Shown here piece after piece: positions 1 through 9,182 of a DNA stretch of 64,000 bases. Source of the DNA: Chryseobacterium sp. SN22. GTDB taxonomy: Bacteria; Bacteroidota; Bacteroidia; Flavobacteriales; Weeksellaceae. Numbering within the stretch: position 1 is the first letter of the stretch; every line of letters starts with the position of its first letter. The position numbers and the translations under genes were made by a program. Below the pieces are notes generated by a model. The model was not told where the DNA came from and ran no database searches. It saw nothing but the letters and a program-made list of their open reading frames with translations. The stretch lies in NCBI RefSeq assembly GCF_008329705.1, contig NZ_VTSX01000006.1, positions 124,001 to 188,000 of the forward strand, read 5' to 3'.

Positions 1-11
1 ACTACCAAAAC

Positions 12-2651
12 ATGGCTACCATTGAGGGACGGAATAGTTTAACACAAAAAGAAAAAGATAAAATTCAGCAGACACCTAAAGATCTTAATCCGTCAGAACG
101 CCTGTTGATGGATTTTGCCCAGTTAAAAACGCAGGATGAGCAGGTCGCATTTCTCCGGACATTAAACCCGGCCGAACAAAATCTGTTAAAAGATAAATTT
201 GAGCAGATAACCGCCAATTATGATAGTGATCAGTCGGAACAGCAAACTTCAATCGATGAAAATGTTGAAAGCATAAGAAATGCACAGATAGAAAACTTTA
301 ACAACAAACGGAAAGACGCTTTACAAAAACCAATGAATCTGGTTACCAAAAACCTGAACAAGATTACCGGTTTAAAAAGACTCTGGATGTCTATTACCAT
401 TGCTTTCTCGGGAATCTGGAACGATATCACATCCATTACATGGTCTGATGTGGGGAAATTCATCAACTCGATTATTAATCCTTTAGAATGGTATAATTCT
501 ATTTCAAATTCAGTACAAGGAATTTGGAACGATCTTACGAATTGGAAGGGATTCTCCCGGGATCCGGTGGGAATGATTCTTCAGAAAGCCGCCGGAATTG
601 CCAACAAAGTACTGGCCATTGCTGGTGTAATTACGGGAATATTGGGTATTTTAACATTAGCGGCTGCCGTAGGATCGATCTTCACTTTAGGAGGTTTGGC
701 ACCGTTAGCGGCCTGGCTGGGAGGAGCTACCATAACCATGGGAACCATCACCTTCTGGATCGGAGCAATCGCACTGGGGCTGAATATACTCAATGGAATT
801 AAAAATATTTATGATATTCATACGGCAAAAACAGCTGAAGTTTTATTTAAAAATTCCGGTGAGCTGAAAAGTGATATTACCAATTCCGGAATGGCTATTT
901 TCGCAATAATTGGTGGAAAAGCCTCGCAAAAAGGAGGTGCTTCCATAAAAAATCTGGCAAAAACAAATCCGAAAACTTTTGGCAAACGGATGTTTATTAA
1001 TGTGAAAAACGGGTTGAAAGCAAAAATTGTTTCCATCCCTCGCAAGATAACCTCTGTTTTCAAAAAAGAAACCTGGATGAAAGCGGCGCAGAGTTTTAAG
1101 GCGGCTTATAAGAAGGCACAGGAATGGGTGACTGAACCGTTCAGAAAAAAGACTGCGACACCGAAAAACCGTAATTTAAACCAGCTTCCTTTTGAAGAGC
1201 AGACGGTTCCGGACAGAATGCGTGAGCAGCCTTTTGCAAAGGATAAAGGCAAAGCCAACATTCAGGAAGAGAATGTGAAGCCGGCTCAGGCAAAAGAAAA
1301 TACATTTGAAGAAAGCGTATTCAGGCAGGATAACACTCCTTATTCTCCTAAAGGATCAAAAGAAGGAAGAATTAAATCTCATATTAAGGAAGAAGGTAAT
1401 CTAACGCCTGCTGATAAAAACGGCAGTGCTACTGTTTCGGACCATGTAAGAGGAAGCGAACCGATGAAAAGCAAGAGTCCTTACACTTCGTTCTCCGAAG
1501 AAGGTCCGGGTATTGGCAAAACGTATGGTGACAATGTGATTGAAGTGGACATCAAAAGACTGGAAGCAGACATTGCTGCAGGTAAAATAAGTGAAGTAGA
1601 GGTTTTAAGACCTGAAAAAGTACAGGCAGAACTGCAAACCAAAATAGATCAGGCGATGAAAAGATTTGAGGAAAATCCAACGCCTAAAAATCAAAAAAGA
1701 GTGGATGATGCTGTAAGAGATCTTAACAATAGTGTTCGGGATAAGGAAATTTTAATTAAAGGCGAAATTCCTTCTGAATATTTTAAAGTGAAAGCTACCG
1801 GAAAGCATGAAAGCCAAGGAGTAATGACCACAAAAATAAACGAGAGCACTCAGTCATTTGGAAATAAGAAATCAAATGGATTAAAAAGTAAAGAACAAAA
1901 TAGCAAAATTAGCTCATCACAAAACCGTACATTTGATGAAAGCTTAGGACCGTTGGCTCATCAAGAAACTCAATGGATAAATGAAAACAGCCACTGGAGA
2001 GAAAGTAATTATGGACCAAAACCCGGTTTACCTGTTACAGAACAAACCATAGCTACAGGTACGGTTCAAATGGAACTACATCCTAATTTTAATAATTTAG
2101 TAAGTGAAATGGAAGAATTGGGATACAAAGTTACTATTATAGAACAAGATTTTGGTAATATAAAAATTGATCCTCATGTAAAAGTAATTGAAATTATCAA
2201 TAAAAAAGGAGAATTTTTATATTTTGAAAAAGAAGTTACTTTGCTAAAAGGGATGGATTACGAAACTGCTATACACGAATATGGACATGTAAAACAATTA
2301 ATAAAATTAGAAAAGGAAGGTATAAAATTAGCCACTGAGAAAGGTTTTTACCGAGATAATGGCACTTTTGTAAAAACTTATGATGGCAATTCTAAAATTT
2401 GGAGTGCTATTGAATACCATAATAGGCTAATTGATTTGAAGAGATTACAAGATTTGAAGTCTGCTGGTGTTAAAATTCCCGAAATTTTAATGGAACAGAC
2501 TAAAATGGGGGTTGCTGAATATCAGAGTCAATTTACTAAAAGCTTAGGAAATCCAAAGTATGGTATGGAATCAAGAATTAAAGTACTTAAAAGTGATATT
2601 GGTTCTATATATGATGAAATTTTACAATTAGAACAGAAATATAAATATTAG
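12..2651 (+). CDS. eCIS-associated cargo toxin with C-terminal HExxH (zincin-like) domain
   Basis: A long modular protein of at least 879 residues. A charged helical N-terminus (about 1-130) is followed by a long hydrophobic glycine/alanine-rich stretch at about 198-262, a lysine-rich region, a low-complexity linker (about 385-640) and a distinct C-terminal domain. That domain contains HEYGH at 755-759, the HExxH zinc-peptidase signature; Glu801 is a possible third ligand. The C-terminal part is much richer in A+T (16 G+C of 60 at 2281-2340 against 32 of 60 at 541-600), which is typical of exchangeable toxin tips. A probable immunity gene begins 4 bases downstream, and a tail fibre and eCIS-type ATPase lie nearby, so I infer a payload of a contractile injection system. 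No in-frame stop lies between the window edge and this ATG, so the true start may be further upstream. The substrate is unknown. Confidence 0.75.
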   Translation: MATIEGRNSLTQKEKDKIQQTPKDLNPSERLLMDFAQLKTQDEQVAFLRTLNPAEQNLLKDKFEQITANYDSDQSEQQTSIDENVESIRNAQIENFNNKRKDALQKPMNLVTKNLNKITGLKRLWMSITIAFSGIWNDITSITWSDVGKFINSIINPLEWYNSISNSVQGIWNDLTNWKGFSRDPVGMILQKAAGIANKVLAIAGVITGILGILTLAAAVGSIFTLGGLAPLAAWLGGATITMGTITFWIGAIALGLNILNGIKNIYDIHTAKTAEVLFKNSGELKSDITNSGMAIFAIIGGKASQKGGASIKNLAKTNPKTFGKRMFINVKNGLKAKIVSIPRKITSVFKKETWMKAAQSFKAAYKKAQEWVTEPFRKKTATPKNRNLNQLPFEEQTVPDRMREQPFAKDKGKANIQEENVKPAQAKENTFEESVFRQDNTPYSPKGSKEGRIKSHIKEEGNLTPADKNGSATVSDHVRGSEPMKSKSPYTSFSEEGPGIGKTYGDNVIEVDIKRLEADIAAGKISEVEVLRPEKVQAELQTKIDQAMKRFEENPTPKNQKRVDDAVRDLNNSVRDKEILIKGEIPSEYFKVKATGKHESQGVMTTKINESTQSFGNKKSNGLKSKEQNSKISSSQNRTFDESLGPLAHQETQWINENSHWRESNYGPKPGLPVTEQTIATGTVQMELHPNFNNLVSEMEELGYKVTIIEQDFGNIKIDPHVKVIEIINKKGEFLYFEKEVTLLKGMDYETAIHEYGHVKQLIKLEKEGIKLATEKGFYRDNGTFVKTYDGNSKIWSAIEYHNRLIDLKRLQDLKSAGVKIPEILMEQTKMGVAEYQSQFTKSLGNPKYGMESRIKVLKSDIGSIYDEILQLEQKYKY

Positions 2652-2655
2652 AATT

Positions 2656-3297
2656 ATGAAAAATTATAAAAAAGAGTTTAATTATATCTTATATTATTCC
2701 GATAGTAAAAATGAACAGGATGATTTGCATTATTATGCAGAAGATTTTGGACACGAAAAAATGCGAGGTATTTTTAAGTTAACTTTAGGTCTTCATTTTC
2801 CGGAAATCTTATTTTTACCAAAAATTGAAAATCTACATGAAGCATGGCCTCCCCATTTTGATTATCGTGCAATGCAATCAACAAAAGATATTTGTATAGG
2901 TTTGCTTTACGGGGCACCATATACTGTTTTACCTTATAATGAATGGGCAGGAACAGTTAGGACAATAGAACCACAGGTCAAAAATGCAATTGTTCAATCT
3001 GATTCCGAATCTGCGTTTACAGATAAAAGTACGCTCTTTTTTATTAGCGAGGAAGAATATGAAATCTATAAGCTTGAAGCCCAAAATATACATCAGCTAA
3101 ATCTCTTGGAAGAATACAGAGAATATGAAACTATTAGTAAAACACGTACGGAAGATTTAGAAAAATTTATGAAAGTACCCGTGTTTATAAAAGAAAAGAT
3201 AATACCTTACCTAAATGATCGTGATCTATACAGCATCAGTCGCAAAAAGGATGAAAACGGTAAGATTATTTTTACTCAAACCATAGGAAGCAAATAA
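2656..3297 (+). CDS. Probable immunity protein for the upstream toxin
   Basis: A 213-residue protein with no signal peptide or membrane segment, so probably cytosolic. I do not recognise its family. It is acidic and aromatic-rich, with a central part containing EAWPPHFDYRAM (about 60-75) and a helical charged stretch around 135-180. Its start lies 4 bases after the toxin stop, and its A+T-rich composition matches the toxin tip rather than the rest of the locus, as expected if toxin tip and immunity gene moved together. The immunity role is inferred only from position and composition; an accessory or chaperone role is the main alternative. Confidence 0.55.
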   Translation: MKNYKKEFNYILYYSDSKNEQDDLHYYAEDFGHEKMRGIFKLTLGLHFPEILFLPKIENLHEAWPPHFDYRAMQSTKDICIGLLYGAPYTVLPYNEWAGTVRTIEPQVKNAIVQSDSESAFTDKSTLFFISEEEYEIYKLEAQNIHQLNLLEEYREYETISKTRTEDLEKFMKVPVFIKEKIIPYLNDRDLYSISRKKDENGKIIFTQTIGSK

Positions 3298-3396
3298 AAA
3301 TACTGTCATATTCCTTTTCGAAAATAAAGACAATTGGATTAAGGAGTAATTATAAGAAACAGAACATTAAATATTATACTATTTAAACCCAATCAC

Positions 3397-4038
3397 ATGA
3401 ACAAAGAAATACATGAGCTTCTTTACCACTATAATGAAGAAGGACAGGAAGGATACGATCTCAACGAAGTGCAGCTCCTTGAAGAAAGGGATGCTGAAAG
3501 AACTGAAAAACTAAAATTACTGCTTCACAATGAAAATCGGTATATTGCTTATCAGGCAATGCTTATTTTACTCGCCTGGGCAGAGCTGGAAGGATTTAAA
3601 CAGCTTGATGAGTTCATCTCAGAAAAATGGGCTGAGAAAGAAACTTTTGAGCCCCACAGAATACACGGTGAAGATAATGTGTACGATGTCATTGCAAATG
3701 CCTTATATATTGCCGCACTCAATGGAAAACCGGAAGAGGAACTTTATCCTTATATTAAACATTTCCTGAAAATATACGGTAATCAATTTTTTGAATCCAA
3801 CCTGAAAGATTTTCTTTTAAAGAAAAATTGCAGACTCCTTCTGAAAGAAATAGAGCAGGCAATACATGATGCTTTACAAAATAACAGGTACTATCAGGCC
3901 AGTCAATTGTTTCCGGTACTTGTCCATTATGACAAAGGTATTTTTAATCAATACATTGATATTTTTAATAGGCTGGTAAATCAGGATAATAGAATTATCT
4001 ATAATATTGAAGAAGCAAAAAAGAACCTTATAGCTTGA
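3397..4038 (+). CDS. Helical hypothetical protein, possible second immunity or accessory protein
   Basis: A 213-residue, strongly helical, acidic protein without a signal peptide. Residues 25-110 look like paired helices of HEAT-like character (for example NRYIAYQAMLILLAWAELEG), which is common among immunity and adaptor proteins. It lies 99 bases after the probable immunity gene and before a strong terminator, so it closes the toxin transcription unit. Its base composition is closer to that of the tail-fibre stem than to the toxin tip, so it may serve an older or different cargo. I cannot name the family. Confidence 0.5.
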   Translation: MNKEIHELLYHYNEEGQEGYDLNEVQLLEERDAERTEKLKLLLHNENRYIAYQAMLILLAWAELEGFKQLDEFISEKWAEKETFEPHRIHGEDNVYDVIANALYIAALNGKPEEELYPYIKHFLKIYGNQFFESNLKDFLLKKNCRLLLKEIEQAIHDALQNNRYYQASQLFPVLVHYDKGIFNQYIDIFNRLVNQDNRIIYNIEEAKKNLIA

Positions 4039-4056
4039 GAAAACTATTTGAATGTT

Positions 4057-4087
4057 AAAAAGCCCGGACTTTAAAATCCGGGCTTTA
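4057..4087. terminator. Bidirectional terminator after the toxin unit
   Basis: Perfect 10-bp stem AAAGCCCGGA / TCCGGGCTTT (4059-4068 and 4077-4086) with an 8-base loop. A-rich and T-rich sequence flanks it, and genes converge on it from both sides, so it can end transcription on either strand. Confidence 0.8.
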
Positions 4088-4096
4088 TCATTCTAT

Positions 4097-4649
4097 TTAT
4101 TTCTGGACTTTATTAAACGACGAATAATAGTCAAAAATCGTAAATTTTTCAAATGTTTCTGACTTTCCTATCGTGTATTCGGTATTGCCGTAAATTTTGG
4201 AGAAATCCAAAATAAAGAATTTTTTTTCTGGACTGTTATAAATTATTTTGATCGGGCTGATAGCAGCTATTTCGGTTTCGTAGGTGAACAGCAGGGTCTT
4301 GTTGTCCAGGCTGTATACCTTGCAGTGGTAAATTCGGGCATTCAGTTTACGGTCTACCTTATTGCCGTTGCATTTGGCTTTATACATCAGTTATGGCTTG
4401 CTGCTAAGGGTGATAAATACATTTCCGTTTTTTATAATTTTCGTCAAATTTCAAATCGACGGCTTCATTAATTTGATGGATCATATCGCGGAATCCCTTT
4501 TCTTCCGGAATTACATGAACTTTAGCGTCAGCAGGCATTTCGGTGGGTCCGGATCCGGTCGGGGCCGCCGGTTTCTTTTTCTGTGCGCTGATACTAAGTC
4601 CCGAGAATAACATCACCGCCCCAGCCAAAATTAATTTTGAATGTTTCAT
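4097..4649 (-). pseudogene. Decayed secreted hypothetical protein (frameshift plus stop)
   Basis: Two leftward reading frames appear to be parts of one gene. The first (4649-4404) starts with a signal peptide (lysines, a hydrophobic core, then SISAQ) and a proline-rich stretch. Its frame ends soon after a run of six A (4428-4433 on the plus strand). Dropping one A restores a frame reading NGNVFITLSSKP, which meets TAA at 4391-4393; one codon later the same frame opens as the second part, 4387-4097, a beta-rich 96-residue segment. A frameshift and a nonsense codon so close together suggest decay of a roughly 180-residue exported protein. The alternative is two separate small genes, the first slightly longer after a sequencing correction in the A-run. 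Function unknown. Confidence 0.5.
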
Positions 4650-5064
4650 GATTTTTTTGCAATGTTAAATAATTATTCCGGAGCAAAAATTAAACTGGTG
4701 AAAGTTTAGTCATTTACGGAAATACCCTCGTCATATAACTTGATGCTCATATCTTATATACTGAAGTAAGATTCATATCCAATCCGGCAAAAATCTAGCG
4801 ATGCATCTTTCATTTCCATAACATACTGCAGCTACTGAATGCTACAGGCCGAAAGCTTGGGTAAGAACAGAAAAAACAGGAATTTTGAACGCTGAAATTA
4901 ACGAGAGAATCATCTGATTGTGAAACGATAAACTTACTGAAGCTACAGCAAGAAGCCGGCGAAAAAATTTTACAGAAATAAAGAAGATGGATTTAAACTT
5001 AATAGATGAACCGATTGAATCCGAATAAAGCATGCCTAACACAAGGAGTTAAAAATAAAATATT
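4650..5064. other. Gap with no supported gene
   Basis: About 415 bases between the decayed secreted protein and the tail fibre. Short open frames exist on both strands, but none has a convincing start, composition or recognisable sequence. The stretch at 4880-5030 may be a remnant of a coding sequence, but I cannot identify it. Confidence 0.4.
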
Positions 5065-6930
5065 ATGGAAAACAACAAACTATCTACACGACAGGAGCTG
5101 AAAAGCTACTTTGAAACAGATAAGTATCCTACCCAAAGCCAGTTTGCAGGTCTTATCGATGCTTACTGGCATAAAGAGGACAATATCCCGAAAGAGAAGA
5201 TTGCAGGTCTAGAGAATCTATCGATAAACTATGCGCTGAAGTGGTCACCTACAGACCGGAAACTTTCGCTCGCCGATTCTAAAGGAGCATTGGTCTCGGA
5301 GATTTCTTTACAGACCCTGGATGATGAAGGGACGGATCTAAGATACAATTCCGAAACCGCTTCACTGGAACTTTACAATGCCGACAACAAGCTGCTGGAC
5401 AGCATTCCGGTAAATGATTTTGTAATGAACGTAGGCAAGCAGTTAGTCTTAAATTCCAATACTTTACAACTGAAAGACAGCCGGGGAACCGTATTGTCAA
5501 GCATCTCTTTTACAGTATCCAATATCGGCGGACTGCAGGCATTGCTGGATAATAAAGTGGAGAAAACAACAACGATAGGTACTGCTTATCCCCTGCAGGG
5601 CGGCGGTAATTTATCCGCAGACAAATCGCTCAGCATTCTGCAGGCCAATAAAGATACGGCGGGATATGTAAGCAGTGCAGACTGGAATACTTTCAACAAC
5701 AAACTGGATAAACCTTCCATGGCCACAAACCATCTGGCAAAATGGAGCGGATCGGCATTGGTCAACAGCATGCTTCAGGATAACGGCACGAGCATGGGAA
5801 TCGGAAGCAATAATTACAGTAATATCGTATGGTCGGTTGATTCTACAACCAAAGCAGCCCTTGTTGCACCGAGAATGACCCAGGCACAGCGTCTTGCGAT
5901 TTCTCTTAATGCAACACAGACCGGGGCTATGGTATATCAGACAGACGCTTCTGCAGGGTACTATCTATGGAACGGAAGTTCATGGCAGTCTTTGGGAGGC
6001 GCCAACATCGCTACAGCCGATCTGACGAATACGCAGGCAAGGGTTTTTACCCAGAATGCCAATTTTACCTGGGATACTTCAGGCAATTCTTATTACCTGA
6101 AAGGCCTTACCGATATCGGTAATAATTTAAAGGATTACCCAAAAGTCCTTAAGCTTAACCCCACAACAAAACAGGTCGTCGAAGGGGATGCCTTAGTAAT
6201 CTCAATATCGGATACCTTACCGAATCCCGCTACTCCTGCCTCACAAACTTTAAATATCGTTCACACGTACACCAACAGTCCGACAGCATTGGATACCAAT
6301 GTAAAGGAATTAAATGATTTTATTATGAATATAGGAAATTTAGAATTTACTCACTTAACAATAAATGATTGGAACATAATCAATGCAAAAGGTAATAATG
6401 TTTCTTATGCGGATCATAACTCCGGTATTGTATTAAAATGTGATAATCCAGGAGCGTTTAATAACAGGCAGATAATGGCCTGCGCTTATCCCAACTTAAT
6501 ATTACCCAATGACAAAAACTGGGTATTTATAATAGGATGTACTGTTGGAGTTTCCTATACTTCTTACATGGGAATAGTAGGTATGGGTATTAGTAGTGCT
6601 AAAACTAATGTAGGAATGTTACAAGGTTTTTTATCTTCTTTATCTGCTGGATGGGATCAATACAACAGTTTAAATTTTATTGAAAATAATGATGGTACTA
6701 CTCCTTCCGAAAATGCATTTGCTAAAGTAGTTAACAATACTTTAATATTTACAAAAGTAGGTAATATACTTAACACTACTGTAAGAAGTGGTAATTATTA
6801 TAAATCTCTAAATACGGATATTACTGGAGTCAATTCGTTTAAACCATTATTAAATTTGGCTAAAAGAAACTGGAATGATCCTACTAATTCTTGTACGTCT
6901 GATTTTGGTATGTATTATCTGGAGCCTTAA
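5065..6930 (+). CDS. eCIS / phage-like tail fibre protein
   Basis: A 621-residue fibre protein. The N-terminus (ENNKLSTRQELKSYF, then a FAGLIDAYWHKEDNIP stretch) has the form of Bacteroidota injection-system and phage tail-fibre attachment regions. The middle carries fibre motifs PLQGGGNLSADKSLSI (about 176-191) and GYVSSADWNTFNNK (about 199-212), then a stem ending in a MVYQTDASAGYYLWNGSSWQ segment. The C-terminal third (from about 410) is a separate module and is A+T-rich (19 G+C of 60 at 6601-6660 against 32 of 60 at 5581-5640), consistent with an exchanged receptor-binding tip. It should decide which cells the particle binds. It precedes the ATPase by 51 bases and is probably co-transcribed with it. 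Confidence 0.75.
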   Translation: MENNKLSTRQELKSYFETDKYPTQSQFAGLIDAYWHKEDNIPKEKIAGLENLSINYALKWSPTDRKLSLADSKGALVSEISLQTLDDEGTDLRYNSETASLELYNADNKLLDSIPVNDFVMNVGKQLVLNSNTLQLKDSRGTVLSSISFTVSNIGGLQALLDNKVEKTTTIGTAYPLQGGGNLSADKSLSILQANKDTAGYVSSADWNTFNNKLDKPSMATNHLAKWSGSALVNSMLQDNGTSMGIGSNNYSNIVWSVDSTTKAALVAPRMTQAQRLAISLNATQTGAMVYQTDASAGYYLWNGSSWQSLGGANIATADLTNTQARVFTQNANFTWDTSGNSYYLKGLTDIGNNLKDYPKVLKLNPTTKQVVEGDALVISISDTLPNPATPASQTLNIVHTYTNSPTALDTNVKELNDFIMNIGNLEFTHLTINDWNIINAKGNNVSYADHNSGIVLKCDNPGAFNNRQIMACAYPNLILPNDKNWVFIIGCTVGVSYTSYMGIVGMGISSAKTNVGMLQGFLSSLSAGWDQYNSLNFIENNDGTTPSENAFAKVVNNTLIFTKVGNILNTTVRSGNYYKSLNTDITGVNSFKPLLNLAKRNWNDPTNSCTSDFGMYYLEP

Positions 6931-6981
6931 ATAAAATTCTTAATAAAAAATTATTCTTAAACTCCCTCAAAAATAAGCCCC

Positions 6982-8298
6982 ATGGCCTCAGAACAATTAC
7001 AAAAACTATTTACCCATTTAGAAGAAATTATAACCTGGCGGATAAAAAATCCTTCGGAAGATTTTAATGCAGGAGCACCGAAATTTAGCATAAATGATCA
7101 CGAAGGCTTTCCGTTGGGAAATTACATTTCAGCGGCTGAGCTTACCCATCAGGAAGTGGTGCTTCTGCTGATGGCTTTATTGCCCAGGCTTGATCCGGCT
7201 TTGCTCAAGCGTATTTATCTGGAATATTCCGATGATACCTTCTTTGATTTTTGCATTCTTAATGATAACGGACGGCTTTTTTATCCGACCGTCCAGGCCG
7301 TTCAGTATATTCTGGGAGGCGACAGGATCTCGGAACGGTTGACTGCCTTAGACTATTTCAATCCGGATTCAGCGTTAGTCAGACAGGAGGTGGTTATTGT
7401 TTCAGTCTCAGGCCACGAACACCTGCCTGCCAACAGCCTCATTAGTGTTCATCAGGAATTTTTCAATACCATGATTCTCGGACGTGAACTCCTGCCGAAG
7501 ATGAGCGGAGATTTTCCTGCAGAACAGCTGCACACGCGCCGGTCCTGGAGTGATCTTATATTGCCTCAGGATACCTTGGACGAACTTCAAAGCATCGAAT
7601 CCTGGTACACCAACAGCCGGATCCTGATGGAAGAATGGGACATGCAGAAAAAGCTGAAGCCCGGCTTCCGCGTCCTGTTTTACGGAGATCCGGGAACAGG
7701 GAAGACCCTTGCCGCCAGCCTTCTGGGAAAATATACCGGGCGTCCGGTATTCAGAGTCGACGTTTCGATGCTGGTTTCCAAGTACATCGGCGAAACGGAA
7801 AAACAGCTGTCCAAATTATTCGAAAAAGCCGAAAATAAAAACTGGATCCTCTTCTTTGATGAAGCGGATGCGATCTTCGGAAAACGGACCAATGTCCGGG
7901 ATGCCCACGATAAATACGCCAATCAGGAAGTCTCTTACCTGCTGCAGCGGATCGAAACTTTTTCGGGACTGATTATCCTCGCCTCCAACTTTAAAAACAA
8001 TATGGATCAGGCTTTCACCAGGCGGTTCCACAGCTGCATCAAATTCAGCAACCCCAAACATGAGGAACGACTGCGCATCTGGCAGCAGAATTTGCCTCAG
8101 CAGTTGCAGCTAGAAGACATCAACCTGGAACACATCGCCAGAAGATATGAACTTACCGGCTCCAATATCATGAATGTGATACAGGATGTAAGCCTAAAAG
8201 CCATTTCCTCTGAGGAACCCGATTACAAAGTTGATCTCGATATGTTACTGGAAAGCATCAAAAAAGAATATGTAAAAGAAGATAAAATATTTATTTAA
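6982..8298 (+). CDS. AAA+ ATPase of an extracellular contractile injection system
   Basis: A 438-residue protein. The N-terminal 200 residues are family-specific. The C-terminal AAA+ module has Walker A GDPGTGKT (235-242), Walker B LFFDEADAIF (about 290-299), a sensor region LASNF and an arginine-finger-like TRRF (about 346-349). The sequence after Walker A resembles the AAA+ proteins encoded at the end of eCIS loci (Afp15/Pvc15 type), which are thought to help particle assembly or cargo handling; this copy is shorter than the roughly 700-residue forms. Being last in the unit and followed by a terminator fits that role. Confidence 0.8.
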   Translation: MASEQLQKLFTHLEEIITWRIKNPSEDFNAGAPKFSINDHEGFPLGNYISAAELTHQEVVLLLMALLPRLDPALLKRIYLEYSDDTFFDFCILNDNGRLFYPTVQAVQYILGGDRISERLTALDYFNPDSALVRQEVVIVSVSGHEHLPANSLISVHQEFFNTMILGRELLPKMSGDFPAEQLHTRRSWSDLILPQDTLDELQSIESWYTNSRILMEEWDMQKKLKPGFRVLFYGDPGTGKTLAASLLGKYTGRPVFRVDVSMLVSKYIGETEKQLSKLFEKAENKNWILFFDEADAIFGKRTNVRDAHDKYANQEVSYLLQRIETFSGLIILASNFKNNMDQAFTRRFHSCIKFSNPKHEERLRIWQQNLPQQLQLEDINLEHIARRYELTGSNIMNVIQDVSLKAISSEEPDYKVDLDMLLESIKKEYVKEDKIFI

Positions 8299-8342
8299 AA
8301 ATGAATTGATTATAACTGATTATTCAACCCTATTAAACCCAT

Positions 8343-8371
8343 ACGGCATCATCCTGATGCTGTTTTTTTTT
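8343..8371 (+). terminator. Terminator of the eCIS unit
   Basis: A 9-bp stem with one G-U pair (8343-8351 with 8355-8363), loop TCC, running directly into a T-tract at 8363-8371. Confidence 0.85.
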
Positions 8372-8471
8372 GTTATAGAAACTTTTAAGTAGAGTATGCT
8401 GATTAATTTGTTTTCATTAAAATATTTCAGTCGAAAATTTTTAATCAGGCAATTAAATAAACCTGCCTTTT

Positions 8472-9182
8472 TCAGCAAATCAGCAGCAGCCGGTATTCTC
8501 CCTCGTTTTCCACCGGAGCCCGATGCACACAGGGTAAAACCGTCTGATCCGGATGGTCTACGGCCAGCCGCCAAAGGTGTCCGTTTCCGAGATCGGTAGG
8601 TCGTGCCCCGGGATTCGGCTCATAATGAAGATCGAAAAAACAATCTTTTAAAAAATCTTCAAATTCCGTTTCCGGACCGTCGTGCAGTTCCTTCAGCTTT
8701 TCACGGATTTCCGGGACCAGGATTTTCTGCGTCACCTGATCGTTGGGAATAATATCACTGGCAGCCCCGAAATACGTACACAAAAACGTATCCGTCCCGA
8801 TGGGTGAACGGTCCACATGATACGAATAGACATCTGTAGAGAAAAAATCCAGCTCGTCGTCCCGTTCATAGCATTTTAATACATTAAGGGATGGCAGTGC
8901 CCCGAAATCGGCTAATTGTTTCAGGTCATTCAGAATAATTTCTCTCGCGGCATTCCCTTCATCCGAAAGTTCCAAAGAAAGAAGGTCATCGGCGGAGATT
9001 TCGGTAATATCTTCTTTTAATTGGATTTTCTATACAATCTCCTCAAAATTTCCTGCTAAATTCCTTTTCCAGCATAAGGCATTTACTATTCCCTGAAACG
9101 CTGTCTCAACAAGCTCGGAAAAATTGTAAACTGTCCCAACCTGTGGATTATCGGAAAATGAAGGATCAGAAAGAAATGCCAT
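8472..9182 (-). pseudogene. DUF1826-like protein interrupted by an in-frame TAG
   Basis: Read leftward from ATG at 9182, the frame gives 50 codons including NALCWKRNL, then TAG at 9030-9032, then continues in the same frame to a stop at 8472. The rest includes SYHVDRSP, a CTYFGAASDIIPNDQV segment and a VHRAPVENEGEYRLLL C-terminus. These resemble DUF1826 proteins, which end in an HRSP...RLLL pattern; a total of 236 codons fits that family. The assignment is by pattern memory only. Because both sides of the stop align with one protein, this is a recent nonsense mutation, a sequencing error, or, less likely, read-through. A re-start at TTG 8975 would remove the first 69 codons. Confidence 0.6.

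Noticed and set aside
4880..5030. Possible gene remnant before the tail fibre
   Set aside because: Short stretches read like protein in one frame but stops interrupt them, and no family could be named.
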